From assembly GCA_002339265.1 (NCBI GenBank), contig DDKG01000075.1, positions 62,001 through 126,000 of the forward strand: a DNA stretch of 64,000 nt, written 5' to 3'. Position numbers and translations under genes: made by a program. The notes beneath the pieces were generated by a model. That model was given only the letters and a program-made list of their open reading frames with translations, was not told the origin of the DNA and did no database searches. Positions 24,791-33,283 of the stretch are shown one piece after another (positions within the stretch are counted from its first letter, which is position 1; each line of letters starts with the position of its first letter). The stretch comes from Massilia sp. UBA2604. GTDB lineage: Bacteria > Pseudomonadota > Gammaproteobacteria > Burkholderiales > Burkholderiaceae_D.

Positions 24791-26868
24791 TACCCAAATC
24801 CCCTACTTGACCAATCATCGGACGCGAATCGGTTGCCCGCGCTCCTGTTCTGTACCGGCGCGGGCGGCTTGGCCGGTGCTGGTGGTTTCTGTTGTTGTGC
24901 CTGCGGTGTAGGCCTCACCTGTTCGGGCGCCGCCGCAGCCGACTGGCTGAAGAGGTCCCCGATCGCTGGCTGGACTTCGGCCTCGAGGGCGTCCCACCAC
25001 TTGGCCGGCTTCTTGGCCAGCTCCAAGTGCGTTTCGAGCCAGACCGCATAGACTGTGCAGTCCCACGCTTCCACTCGCTTGCGCAACGCCGTCCAGCGCG
25101 ATTCTTTTCCGCCGGCGGTAGCCCGCTCCACTCGTGCTTCGCCTGCCATCTGCGCAAAGTACTCATCCGTCGACTCCTTCGAAAAGTGCATGTAGCCGGG
25201 ACCCGGCTTCGTTATCTGCAGACGGCCGTAGATCAGGTCCTTGGCCAAGTTGGTGCCGACCTGCCACAGGAACAGGCCGCGCTTCTTCGTCTTGCCGCGC
25301 CAGTCGATGTCGACTTTCGAGACGCCATCCTTGATGTGCTTCTCCCGGCCCGAGCGTCCTTTCACGGCAAACACCTTCCGGCCCAGCGCACTCTGCGCGT
25401 GCACGAACGCGTACACCGCCTGCGTGTGGTGGCCACCGGTGTCGATCGCGGCGGCATAGATGCGCAGCTGCTGCCCGCTCACATGCGCGAACTCGGTCTC
25501 GAACAGGTACTCGGCAACGTCCTGCCACACCTGGTCCTCGCTCGGGTTGCCGTACAAGATGCGGTGGTCGATCTTCCAGGTCTCGCAACCGCGGCCATAT
25601 CCGCGCACCGTGACCTCGATCCGGTTGTCCTGGGTGTCGCAGCCGGCCAGCAGCCGCACGCACCCCATAGGCACGGTGCCGAGCTTGTAGGGCTCGGCAC
25701 GCTCCTTGAGCTGGTCGGCGTCGCTCTTCTCCTGCTCCAGCGCCCAGACCTCGCCAAGGGTCGTGTTGGTGAACGCCTTGAGCTTGGTAATGTCGCCGCC
25801 CTGGGCCGCCTCATAGGCCTCCAGGAATTCCTCGACCAGCCGCGACCAGGTCACGAGTGGGCTGTACGCCGTCCAGACGTGGAAGGCGATGTGCTCGAGC
25901 GCCGAGATCTCCTCGCCGGCCGCGTTGCGGAACACGCCGGCGGCGTCCACCGTGATACTGCCGTCGTCGTTCTGCCAACGTCCCTGGTCGGCCACGGCCA
26001 GGTACTGCGCCTGGGTGATTAGGCAGTGGCAGTGCGGGCACAGGTGACGCACCGTTTCCGGATCCCCGTTCACCCACTTGAAGCCGTGCTGCTCGTCCTT
26101 CTTGCCCCAGGTAAGCGCATGGAACTCACCACACTCCGGACAGGGAATCGCGTACTTCAGCCGAACGTCCGCCGCCCGGTAGCGGTCGTCGATGAGCGAG
26201 AAGCCCTGCAGCTTCGGCGTCGAGCCGGTAATGAGCTTCGGGAAAGTGGCGCCTTCGACGCGCTTGGCCGCCAACACGTCGGGCGAACCTTCCTTCTCGA
26301 TGTCGCGGTCGAAAGCATCCAGCTCGTCCAGCAACGCGACGTCCACCGAAATCCGTCGGTACGCGCGCGCGGCCGTCCCACCACGCGTGTGAAGCAGGCA
26401 TCCCAGAAACTTCTTCTGCGCGAGCGTGTTGTCCTTGTGCCTGGACACGTGCGCCGGCATCGCCTTGCGCATGACCTTCACGTCGCGCAGCATCGTGTCG
26501 AGCTCGGTCTTTACGAACTCGTCGCTATCGCCATCGGTCGGCTGCCAGAGAGCCTGGTTGCGCCGCTTGTGCTCGGCGAAGTAGCCGACTGCCGCCAGCA
26601 GCATCTTCGTGTAGCCGACCCGCGCCGACTTCTTGAAGTCGATCGCGCGGATGTCGTCGTTGCTGATGCACGCCAGGATCGCGCACTGGAAGGGCCAGGG
26701 CCGCCAGGCCTGTTCGACGTACGATGATTCGGCCGACAGGTAGAAGTGCTCCGCTGCCCACTCCTCGAGCGTCATTGGCGGCGGCACGCCGAACGTGCCG
26801 AGGCCGCGCGAGACGGTCTTGGCCAGCTCGGGCGACTGCCAGTTCAGCACCTCGTGCATGCTGCTCAT
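24790..26868 (-). CDS. Terminase large subunit (GpA type)
   Basis: A 692-residue packaging ATPase-nuclease of the lambda GpA family. A deviant Walker A (KKSARVGYTKMLL), Walker B (VDVALLDELDAFD), and the nuclease/C-terminal region (RIYAAAIDTGGHHTQAVYAFV...) are visible, together with the zinc-ribbon-like CPECGEFH...CPHCHC. It overlaps the small subunit by four bases. Likely cos-type packaging, but the cos site was not located. Confidence 0.96.
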   Translation of the reverse strand: MSSMHEVLNWQSPELAKTVSRGLGTFGVPPPMTLEEWAAEHFYLSAESSYVEQAWRPWPFQCAILACISNDDIRAIDFKKSARVGYTKMLLAAVGYFAEHKRRNQALWQPTDGDSDEFVKTELDTMLRDVKVMRKAMPAHVSRHKDNTLAQKKFLGCLLHTRGGTAARAYRRISVDVALLDELDAFDRDIEKEGSPDVLAAKRVEGATFPKLITGSTPKLQGFSLIDDRYRAADVRLKYAIPCPECGEFHALTWGKKDEQHGFKWVNGDPETVRHLCPHCHCLITQAQYLAVADQGRWQNDDGSITVDAAGVFRNAAGEEISALEHIAFHVWTAYSPLVTWSRLVEEFLEAYEAAQGGDITKLKAFTNTTLGEVWALEQEKSDADQLKERAEPYKLGTVPMGCVRLLAGCDTQDNRIEVTVRGYGRGCETWKIDHRILYGNPSEDQVWQDVAEYLFETEFAHVSGQQLRIYAAAIDTGGHHTQAVYAFVHAQSALGRKVFAVKGRSGREKHIKDGVSKVDIDWRGKTKKRGLFLWQVGTNLAKDLIYGRLQITKPGPGYMHFSKESTDEYFAQMAGEARVERATAGGKESRWTALRKRVEAWDCTVYAVWLETHLELAKKPAKWWDALEAEVQPAIGDLFSQSAAAAPEQVRPTPQAQQQKPPAPAKPPAPVQNRSAGNRFASDDWSSRGFG

Positions 26869-27383
26869 GGCTCGAGCTCCTCGCCCTCGCCGTCCTCATC
26901 CTCTTCGTCCGGCTCGCGCAGATCCTCCAGCGACATGCCGGCGACGACGTTGCGCACGCGCGCGATCTCGGCCGCAATATTCTTGATCTCATCGCCGGTC
27001 AGGCTGGGCACCCGGCGCTTCACGGCGCCGGGGATCGCTTCGAGAATGCCGGCGATCCGGCCGCCGGCCTTGGACAGAACTTCCTCGATCAGCGCGACGG
27101 GCGCCAGCTCGCTGCGCGTGACGGCGTTCTGCATCTCGATCTTCTCGCGCTGCGCCTTCGCCAGGCCTGCACGCTCGGTCGCCAGATCCAGCTCGCCGTT
27201 GGCGGCGCGGCCGGCCGCCTGCTCGCGCAGGTGCGAGCAGTACGCCAACAGCAGCTGTTCGGCATCCATGCCCTTGTCGAGGATGCCCCTGCCGACCAGG
27301 TTGCCAATGGCCTGCTGGCTGACACCGACGAGCGCACCGAATGCTGCCTGCGTCATCGGCATGGATAGGTCAATGGTGGACAA
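26865..27383 (-). CDS. Terminase small subunit (Nu1/DUF1441-like)
   Basis: A 172-residue protein. The N-terminal winged-helix/HTH (MTQAAFGALVGVSQQAIGNLVGRGIL) and long helix (LDLATERAGLAKAQREKIEMQNAVTRSELAP) are the Nu1-like pattern: it recognises the packaging site and recruits GpA. It begins with TTG at 27383, with AAGGGG six bases upstream. An acidic tail (EPDEEDEDGEGEELE) ends the protein. Confidence 0.9.
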   Translation of the reverse strand: MSTIDLSMPMTQAAFGALVGVSQQAIGNLVGRGILDKGMDAEQLLLAYCSHLREQAAGRAANGELDLATERAGLAKAQREKIEMQNAVTRSELAPVALIEEVLSKAGGRIAGILEAIPGAVKRRVPSLTGDEIKNIAAEIARVRNVVAGMSLEDLREPDEEDEDGEGEELEP

Positions 27384-27482
27384 TACAACCCCCTTAGGAC
27401 GGGTCTATGACTAGAGAAAACTCGGGGTTCGAATTACCCTTGAAAGGCCCCCTCCCGGGAGTACCTTGGAAATCGCAAAAGG

Positions 27483-28238
27483 TCAGCGCTGCGTCGCCCG
27501 CGCCTCGGCCAGCGCGCGGGAGAACTCGCCGGCAAAGTGCTGTTCGATCGTCGACGTGGCCACGTAGCCGAAGTCGAACGTCTTCTGGTAGACGACGTTG
27601 CGCACGAAGATCATCACCGCCCTGATTGCCGTGCCGCGCGCGAAGTGGACACGCTGGTAGACGCCCAGTGGAAGGCGATCACCAGGCCGCCCGACGAAGT
27701 AGGAGACGCCCTGGCGCGTCCTGCTCCCGCGCTGCAGCGCCTCCCGCCGCTTGTCGCTCATGTTCGCCTTATACCCAGCTTCCGGGAACGCCCTGAGGTA
27801 CGCGAGGATCTGTACGATCTGGCCGCGGTTCATGTTGCCGTAGGCGTCCAGCTCTGCCCCCTCGCCAGGGACGACACGGTAGCCAGGCGGCAGGGCGCCG
27901 ATCGATTCCAGCGCGCGCTCGAAGCGCTTCTGCCCGCGCGAGCCGCCCTTGATCTGTGCTTCCAGGTACTTCGCCGCCGGCGTGCTGCTCTTGCTTGCAA
28001 AGTCCTTGAGCTTGACCTCAGCGGTCAGGTTCGATGCTGTCGCCGGCCGCACGAAGAGACCCGACATCGTGAACGGCGTGGGCCGGTCGAAGCTGTCCCG
28101 CATTTCATGCTGCTCTGCGGCCTCGATTCTCTTGGCCGTCCGGGTCAGGGCTACACGCGTGGCGAACTTCACCTGCTTTTCCTCCACCAGGATTCCGGTG
28201 GTGAGCTGCCTGATCGCATCGCGCACATCGACTGCCAT
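27483..28238 (-). CDS. Virion-associated protein, possibly tail completion
   Basis: A 251-residue basic protein starting MAVDVRDAIRQLTTGILVEEKQVKFATRVALTRTAKRIE, with MRDSFDRPTPFTMSGLFVRPATASNLTAEVKLKD, reminiscent of lambda Z-type minor tail/virion morphogenesis proteins, but placed ahead of the terminase rather than in the tail cluster. The start at 28238 is used because the palindrome copy at 28251 precedes it; a longer frame would run through that site. Confidence 0.5.
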   Translation of the reverse strand: MAVDVRDAIRQLTTGILVEEKQVKFATRVALTRTAKRIEAAEQHEMRDSFDRPTPFTMSGLFVRPATASNLTAEVKLKDFASKSSTPAAKYLEAQIKGGSRGQKRFERALESIGALPPGYRVVPGEGAELDAYGNMNRGQIVQILAYLRAFPEAGYKANMSDKRREALQRGSRTRQGVSYFVGRPGDRLPLGVYQRVHFARGTAIRAVMIFVRNVVYQKTFDFGYVATSTIEQHFAGEFSRALAEARATQR

Positions 28239-28250
28239 CGTTCTTCCTTC

Positions 28251-28266
28251 GTGTAGACGTCTGCAC
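28251..28266. repeat. Dispersed palindrome, copy 3
   Basis: GTGTAGACGTCTGCAC differs from the consensus GTGCAGACGTCTGCAC at one base. It is noncoding here, 13 bp upstream of the start at 28238. Confidence 0.6.
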
Positions 28267-28400
28267 AAGACGCGGCGGTCATTGGCGAGCGTCACCCACA
28301 ACCTGCGCCGATTCGGCGTCCAGCGTTCGCTTGAGGTTCGGGATTGGAGCCACTATCATGGGCTCTGACGGTTTGCCAGGTGACGGCGCTGTCCTGCTGA

Positions 28401-28440
28401 AAACAAAAAAGCCCGCGACCTTTCGGGGCGGGCTTTGCTC
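28401..28440 (-). terminator. Rho-independent terminator
   Basis: Minus-strand stem AAGCCCGCC / cggGCTT-type with loop CGAAAG (GCCCGCCCCGAAAGGTCGCGGGC core within 28411-28433), followed by six T residues. It closes the leftward early operon after the gene at 28479. Confidence 0.82.
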
Positions 28441-28478
28441 GTGTGTTAGACGCAATATCGGCATCTAGCACGGGTATC

Positions 28479-28901
28479 CTAATGGAAATATCGTCTCGTG
28501 GCAATATTCCGTTGCATTGCCCTGGACAGCGTCTGCTCGGCCTCCGCCAAAGCGTGCTCGTAGGAGTGCTCGGGGAATCGCCATACCGTTGCGATTCCGA
28601 ACGCCTTGCGCACCGCCCACCACTGGATGCGCGGAAGGTTGTCGATCATGATCTCGACCGCCGAGCCGCATGCCATGAACTCCTTCACGTCCTGCGGGTT
28701 CGCCCACCCGTTCGAGTGCTGCTGATCAGCCAGTGTCATCCAGCGCGCCCAGGTCTTCATCACCTTCCGAAACGGGTTGTCCCGCTCGACATCCGAGCCG
28801 CCTGCACCACGGCCGACTAGGGCCATCTCACCCGCTCCCTCCGTAGCCGCGGCCACTTCGATCCATTCGTTCGCCTCGTGTTGCATCTGTACCCCTTCCA
28901 T
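28479..28901 (-). CDS. Phage protein of antitermination/late-control position
   Basis: About 140 residues: MEGVQMQHEANEWIEVAAATEG...DNPFRKVMKTWARWMTLADQQHSNGW...LPRIQWWAVRKAFGIATVWRFPEHSYEHALAEAEQTL. The pattern of conserved tryptophans and a helical C-terminus resembles phage proteins at the end of the leftward/early operon (DUF1133/Q-like position), but I cannot name the family firmly. The start is uncertain: 28901 is chosen because GGGG precedes it, but ATG 28931 or TTG 29108 are in the same frame. The last gene before the terminator at 28401-28440. Confidence 0.55.
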   Translation of the reverse strand: MEGVQMQHEANEWIEVAAATEGAGEMALVGRGAGGSDVERDNPFRKVMKTWARWMTLADQQHSNGWANPQDVKEFMACGSAVEIMIDNLPRIQWWAVRKAFGIATVWRFPEHSYEHALAEAEQTLSRAMQRNIATRRYFH

Positions 28902-29040
28902 GTCCTGCCCCTTTGCTGTTCTCACATTCATCGTCACTGCCCTGCCCGGCCCTTGTCGGGTCGCTCCCTTCTTGTCCTTCAACATCGACCAGCCCAAGAT
29001 TCGAACTGCCTGTATCCCCTGCATGACCTGCTGTCGCTTC

Positions 29041-29310
29041 GTCCAACCGCTGAACGGTTGGCGAAAAGGTTGGACGGCTGGAACCCGCATGGATGCTGTG
29101 TTTGCCAACCTCCTAACCTACCTAACCTATTTCCAAGTTTTGCCAAAAGGGGCAAGAGCCACATCGACCCGTCGCGCACGTATACGCGGGTGCGCGCGGG
29201 CGCGCGTGTCGGTTGGCGAGGTTGGGAGGTTGGGAAACGCACTATCCATGCGGGTTTCAGCCGTCTAACCTCAAAAACGTGAGGTTGGACGGCTGTCCGA
29301 CCTTGGGCGA
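29041..29310. repeat. Repeat-rich candidate replication origin
   Basis: This gene-poor stretch carries many AGGTTGG-like units in both orientations (for example GGTTGGCGAGGTTGGGAGGTTGG at 29211-29233 and CCAACCTCCTAACCTACCTAACC at 29105-29127, split by direction). AGGTTGGACGGCTG occurs exactly twice (29067-29080 and 29282-29295). The second copy forms a 16-bp stem with 29258-29273 over a six-base loop. The block lies directly upstream of the 5'-to-3' end of the primase-helicase gene's downstream side, as iteron origins often lie beside the initiator. Function inferred. Confidence 0.5.
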
Positions 29311-29411
29311 AAATCGCTGCCCTGATCAGTGACGACGACCGCACCTTTTCCGCCTGCGCACGAGGCGCCCGCGATCCCTGGTGAGTCGCCGTCACGTTCA
29401 CGGCCGCGCGT

Positions 29412-31919
29412 TTAGCCTGGCAGGCCATTGCCTACCTCCGCTGCTGACGGAGCTGCCTTCGGACGCTCGTAGAAGTACTCACGCGCGCCTTCCGTGCTCC
29501 GCTCCTTGTTCCATCCCAGCTTGCGCATGATCGCGCCGATACGCATCGTCTCGGCCCGCGCTGGTCCCATCTTCGACAGCTCGAAGTGCAGCGCCCTGGT
29601 CAGCAGCTCGCGCGCAGTGATGCGCATGACCTTGCCACCCATCGTCGGCTTGCCTTCGACATCCACGCCCTCCAGGTACTCGTACACCCGGCCATGCCAT
29701 GGGTCCGGGATCTCGCGGCTTTCCTGCATCGGGCTGATCAGGCGCTGCTGCTGCTCGTAGGTCGGCCACCACTGGACGCCGGCATTCATCAGCGCGATCG
29801 CTTCGCCGAACAGCTGGTCACGATCGGCGATGAGCGCTTCGATGTCCAGGCGCCCCGTCTCAACCGGCCAGAATCGCCGGTTCCCCGTCGAGTCCTTGAA
29901 GTAGGCGTCCTCGTTGGTCGTCGCGGCGAAGGCACACCGGCGCGGCATGTTCTTCATGCGCCGGCCGTATGGCTCGCGGAAACGATCGACGGTGCTGGAC
30001 ATGAACGCCTTGATGGCCGTGACCTCCGAGCGGTTGAACTGCTCGAGCTCGGCGACCTCGTACAGCAGCACGCCCTGGATCGACAGGTAGCCGTCCTTCT
30101 CCCCCATCCGGAAAGGCGTGTCCGCGAACCAGTCGCCGCCCAGCACCTTGAGCGCGGTCGACTTGCCGCGGCCCTGGCCGCCTTCAAACACTGGCGCGTG
30201 GTCGTTCTTCACGCCCGGCCGGTAGCCGCGAACCACGATCCCGATGAAGAACATCGTCGCCACCAGCCGCAGGTACTCCGAATCGGCGGCGCCCCAGTAC
30301 TTGGTGAAGGCCGTCGCTACCCGCGCCTGCCCGTCCCACATGGATGCGCAGCGGTCGAAGTAATCCACGACCGGATTGAACGAGTGCTCGCGTGCGGCCT
30401 GGGCGACACCGCGCTCGATATCCCCGATCGATGCCAGGACGAGACTGTGATGCTCGGCCATGTACATGCCCAGCCGGAAGTCATCGGACTCGGTCCATTC
30501 TCCTGGCTCGCTCGGCCATGGCGTCGGGCGGCGCTTCATCTGCAGGCCTGAGAACATGTCCAGCCCAGCCAGCCCGATCAGGCGCGGGTCGTTCTCCATC
30601 ACCATGTAGACGTTCTCGCGGCACCCCTTCACGCCGCCGTTTGCAGTCTGGATCAGCATCTGCCGGAGCTGCTTCTTCGACACGCCCGCGCCAGCCGGCA
30701 GTGGGGTGGAATCGCCAGTCGGCGCCGCCTCGAGCTGCTCGGCGATCCATGCCGGCACGTCGTCAGCAGACGGATCCGACACCGGGACGTCATCTTCAGC
30801 ATCGTCCGCCTGCTCGACACGTAGCCTGGTGAGCCAGGCCACGACATCCTCCTCCGTGGCGCCGCCATCGATCAGGTCGGCGATGTCCCAACCGTCGGCC
30901 ACTTCGCCAGGCGCAGGGATATCGACGAAGAACACGTTACAGTCCTGTTCCCGCAGGATGGCGCCGACCTGCACCATGGCCACCATCCCGGGCTGCTCGC
31001 ACTCGGGCATGATCTGGCCCGCGTACTCGTGACCTTCCTTGTAGACCTTGGCGTCGGCGTCGGCCCACAAGATCGCGTCCCGGCCGCGGATTGCGGACCA
31101 GTCCGACTTCTTGACGGCCTTGCCGCCACCCGACCAGCTCAGCACCTCGAAGTTATCGTGCAGGGCCGGGAGCGCATTCGCCTTGTCGACGCACTTCTCG
31201 CCCTCGACCACGAGCACTGGCAGCTCGGGACGGTGTCGGCCGCGCAGATAAAGGGGCCTCGGTTCAGGAAACGCCATCCACCGCCATTCCTTCCGGCCGG
31301 AATCTGGATTGCGCGCATAGACGCACGGCAGCACTTCCTTGCCGCCATCAGAACGCAGGAACCGGTAGATCACGCCGAGCAGCTGGCCGTCGACGTCGCG
31401 GTATTCCCACGATGCTTCGGGCCGGCCGCGGACCACGTGCGCTTTCGGCGGTGGTCCGGCGTCCTGGGGGACCGGCAGCAGCGGCTCCCACGGCGTCCGC
31501 GATTTTTTCTCGGCAGGTGCTCCTACCCCTTTGCCCGCTTGCGCAGGCGTGCGATTAGGGGACTGTTTCGGCTTCAAGACAATCGGTGCGCTTCCGTTAC
31601 CACTCGGCTTATCGCGCGGGGTCAGCGCAATACCAAGGCGCTCGGCCAGGGCCGCGCAGGCGCGGCCGGGAGAAAGGCTGTTGACGAAGGCGTAGAGCGA
31701 AATCAGATCGCCGCCGGCTTCGCCGTCGGAGAAGTCGGACCATACCCCGGCCTTGTCGCCGGTGAGACGGATACGCAGCGACTGGCCAGCCTCACCGTCG
31801 CGCGATCCAATGCAGAATTCGTGGCCTTCCCGCACGCCGTTCGGGAACCATTCGGCGAGAAGTGTTTCGATTTGGTTGAGCGCTGCGCGCCCAACAGCAA
31901 TAAAATCTTGGCCGGTCAC
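29412..31919 (-). CDS. Primase-helicase, Toprim plus VapE-like SF3 helicase
   Basis: An 835-residue replication protein. Residues about 1-110 form a DNA-binding/primase-like start, about 230-330 a Toprim domain (LPVLVVEGEKCVDKAN; AILWADADAKVY), and the C-terminal half a VapE/SF3-type helicase with Walker A (FEGGQGRGKSTAL) and an arginine-finger/NRRFW region (DSTGNRRFWPVETGRLD). It would open and prime the origin. It begins with GTG at 31919 in a four-base overlap with the gene upstream. The repeat-rich candidate origin lies just past its stop. Confidence 0.9.
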   Translation of the reverse strand: MTGQDFIAVGRAALNQIETLLAEWFPNGVREGHEFCIGSRDGEAGQSLRIRLTGDKAGVWSDFSDGEAGGDLISLYAFVNSLSPGRACAALAERLGIALTPRDKPSGNGSAPIVLKPKQSPNRTPAQAGKGVGAPAEKKSRTPWEPLLPVPQDAGPPPKAHVVRGRPEASWEYRDVDGQLLGVIYRFLRSDGGKEVLPCVYARNPDSGRKEWRWMAFPEPRPLYLRGRHRPELPVLVVEGEKCVDKANALPALHDNFEVLSWSGGGKAVKKSDWSAIRGRDAILWADADAKVYKEGHEYAGQIMPECEQPGMVAMVQVGAILREQDCNVFFVDIPAPGEVADGWDIADLIDGGATEEDVVAWLTRLRVEQADDAEDDVPVSDPSADDVPAWIAEQLEAAPTGDSTPLPAGAGVSKKQLRQMLIQTANGGVKGCRENVYMVMENDPRLIGLAGLDMFSGLQMKRRPTPWPSEPGEWTESDDFRLGMYMAEHHSLVLASIGDIERGVAQAAREHSFNPVVDYFDRCASMWDGQARVATAFTKYWGAADSEYLRLVATMFFIGIVVRGYRPGVKNDHAPVFEGGQGRGKSTALKVLGGDWFADTPFRMGEKDGYLSIQGVLLYEVAELEQFNRSEVTAIKAFMSSTVDRFREPYGRRMKNMPRRCAFAATTNEDAYFKDSTGNRRFWPVETGRLDIEALIADRDQLFGEAIALMNAGVQWWPTYEQQQRLISPMQESREIPDPWHGRVYEYLEGVDVEGKPTMGGKVMRITARELLTRALHFELSKMGPARAETMRIGAIMRKLGWNKERSTEGAREYFYERPKAAPSAAEVGNGLPG

Positions 31920-32335
31920 GCAGTCGCCTTCTCTACGTGATCGACGAGTTCATTTGCCATACGCGAGGGGATGTCGCGATATGCGAGCGAACCTGGCCGC
32001 ATCGACACCAGGCGTGGGCGATTCTTGAGGGACAGCGGCCGCATCGGCGGCGCGTAGCGGCCGGGCGTCACTACCGCGGCCTCGGCTGCTGGCGCCGGCT
32101 CTGGCTCTACAAGCTGGCGGCCCCAGACCGTCAGCAGTACCGTCTCGTTACTCCTGACCACCAGGCCCTGGCGCTCCAGCAGTCCGATGACGACCACTTC
32201 GAACTCCGCGCGCGTACGCGGATAATCTATCGCGCGCAGCAGCGCTAATGGCGTCGACGTGCCGCCGCACCGCGCCAGATGCAGCAGGACCGAATGAGCG
32301 CGGCTACCCGCGCGCGGCATGCGATGCAGCGTCAT
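31916..32335 (-). CDS. Winged-helix-like small protein of the early operon
   Basis: A 139-residue protein whose first ~75 residues look like a winged helix (SVLLHLARCGGTSTPLALLRAIDYPRTRAEFEVVVIGLLERQGLVVRSNETVLLTVWGRQL), followed by a Pro/Ala-rich linker and a basic tail. It overlaps both neighbours by four bases, so it is co-translated with the YmfL-like regulator and primase. A DNA-binding accessory role in replication is a reasonable inference. Confidence 0.6.
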   Translation of the reverse strand: MTLHRMPRAGSRAHSVLLHLARCGGTSTPLALLRAIDYPRTRAEFEVVVIGLLERQGLVVRSNETVLLTVWGRQLVEPEPAPAAEAAVVTPGRYAPPMRPLSLKNRPRLVSMRPGSLAYRDIPSRMANELVDHVEKATA

Positions 32336-32793
32336 TCCGGCTCCTTGCCGCCCTGGGGCGCGTAGATGCGCAAGGTCAGCGCGAGGAGTTCGGCAACGAC
32401 CTTGTGCAGCTCGGCGGCGTCGTGCTCGAGAATGGCCTGCTCCCGGCGGTCGATCAGATCGTCCGCCGTCGCCGCGGTAAAGTCCTTGGAGAACTCGCCC
32501 AGCCGGGCGTAGAGCGTCTGGAACTTGGACATCAACAGCTCGTTGCCTTCGTCCAGATCGGCGGGCAGCTTGAGGAAGGTGCCGCCGCTCGCGGTTGCGA
32601 CCGCTTCGGCAAAGTGGGTGGTCTGCGAGAACGCTTGGATCTGAAGCGCAGTTTCAACTGTCACGCCCTGCCCTTTGCGTTCGTACACGCGATTCTCAAG
32701 CGCGTCACGGCTCATGCCGAGAGCCCCGGCCATGGCGTCCCAGCCACCGGGAAACGCTTTGATCATCGACAGATAAGATTGCCTCAGATTCAC
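32332..32793 (-). CDS. YmfL/CII-type phage regulator
   Basis: A 153-residue protein: MNLRQSYLSMIKAFPGGWDAMAGALGMSRDALENRVYERKGQGVTVETALQIQAFSQTTHFAEAVATASGGTFLKLP is the YmfL/phage-regulatory (CII-like) pattern with an HTH in the first 45 residues. GTG start at 32793 with GAGAGG upstream. By position (first gene after the cro-like gene) it corresponds to cII of lambdoid phages and may steer lysis/lysogeny. Confidence 0.8.
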   Translation of the reverse strand: MNLRQSYLSMIKAFPGGWDAMAGALGMSRDALENRVYERKGQGVTVETALQIQAFSQTTHFAEAVATASGGTFLKLPADLDEGNELLMSKFQTLYARLGEFSKDFTAATADDLIDRREQAILEHDAAELHKVVAELLALTLRIYAPQGGKEPE

Positions 32794-32944
32794 AACTGCC
32801 TCTCTTTCGCTGTGGTTGCCGCACTTTCCGCGCCAACCTATTCTTGCAACATGGATACTTATTCGCCGCTTTTATTTCCTAAAGGCAACTCAAGAGGCGT
32901 GCTTGATCGAGCGGCTGCGCCGCTTTACATCGAGTAACTTTGTC

Positions 32945-33190
32945 TTATGCTTGGTTACCTTCGAGACAGGCCGCTGCCAGTTCGGGCCAAATACGCGCCC
33001 AATCGTCTGGGAACATCTCCTGACGAGTTACCAATCCCCCAGTAGCCGATTCAATCGCTGCTGCATGGATTATGGGAATGGGTCTCGTCCCGTCAGCCCA
33101 ACGGCTGATGTCAGGCGCGTGTGCACCGATTGCGCGGGCCAACGAAGCTTGACGGCCGCGCTCTTGGACAAGGTATTGGGAGAGGTTCAT
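32945..33190 (-). CDS. YdaS-type Cro-like repressor
   Basis: An 81-residue HTH protein: MNLSQYLVQERGRQASLARAIGAHAPDISRWADGTRPIPIIHAAAIESATGGLV, the YdaS/Cro family pattern. It is divergent from cI and separated from it by three operators. Its promoter -10 element (33197-33202) lies so close to the ATG (33190) that transcription would begin at the start codon, giving a leaderless mRNA. Confidence 0.88.
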   Translation of the reverse strand: MNLSQYLVQERGRQASLARAIGAHAPDISRWADGTRPIPIIHAAAIESATGGLVTRQEMFPDDWARIWPELAAACLEGNQA

Positions 33191-33196
33191 ATCGAC

Positions 33197-33225
33197 AGAT
33201 TAGCCTAAGGCTAAATAAACCGCAA
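33197..33225 (-). promoter_or_regulatory. Promoter of the cro-like gene (PR-like) with operator in the spacer
   Basis: Minus strand: TTGCGG (33225-33220), 17-bp spacer, TAATCT (33202-33197). The spacer holds operator O1. The same -35 hexamer and spacing recur at the second operator cluster. Confidence 0.72.
33200..33214. promoter_or_regulatory. cI operator O1
   Basis: TTAGCCTAAGGCTAA, a near-perfect 15-bp palindrome lying over the -10/spacer of the cro-like promoter. Confidence 0.82.
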
Positions 33226-33233
33226 GTGGAATG

Positions 33234-33248
33234 TTAGCCATAGGCGAA
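33234..33248. promoter_or_regulatory. cI operator O2
   Basis: TTAGCCATAGGCGAA, same dyad with two changes in the right half. It sits midway between the divergent genes, 34 bp from O1. Confidence 0.75.
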
Positions 33249-33257
33249 TTTACTCCA

Positions 33258-33272
33258 TTAGCCAATTGCTAA
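33258..33272. promoter_or_regulatory. cI operator O3
   Basis: TTAGCCAATTGCTAA, 24 bp from O2 and 11 bp before the cI start. It overlaps the spacer and TAAATA (33270-33275), the likely cI -10 element, so binding would repress cI (negative autoregulation as at lambda OR3). Confidence 0.75.
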
Positions 33273-33283
33273 ATAATGGCGAG

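Noticed and set aside
28279-28464. Small leftward frames over the terminator region
   Set aside because: They run through the terminator stem and have no ribosome site.
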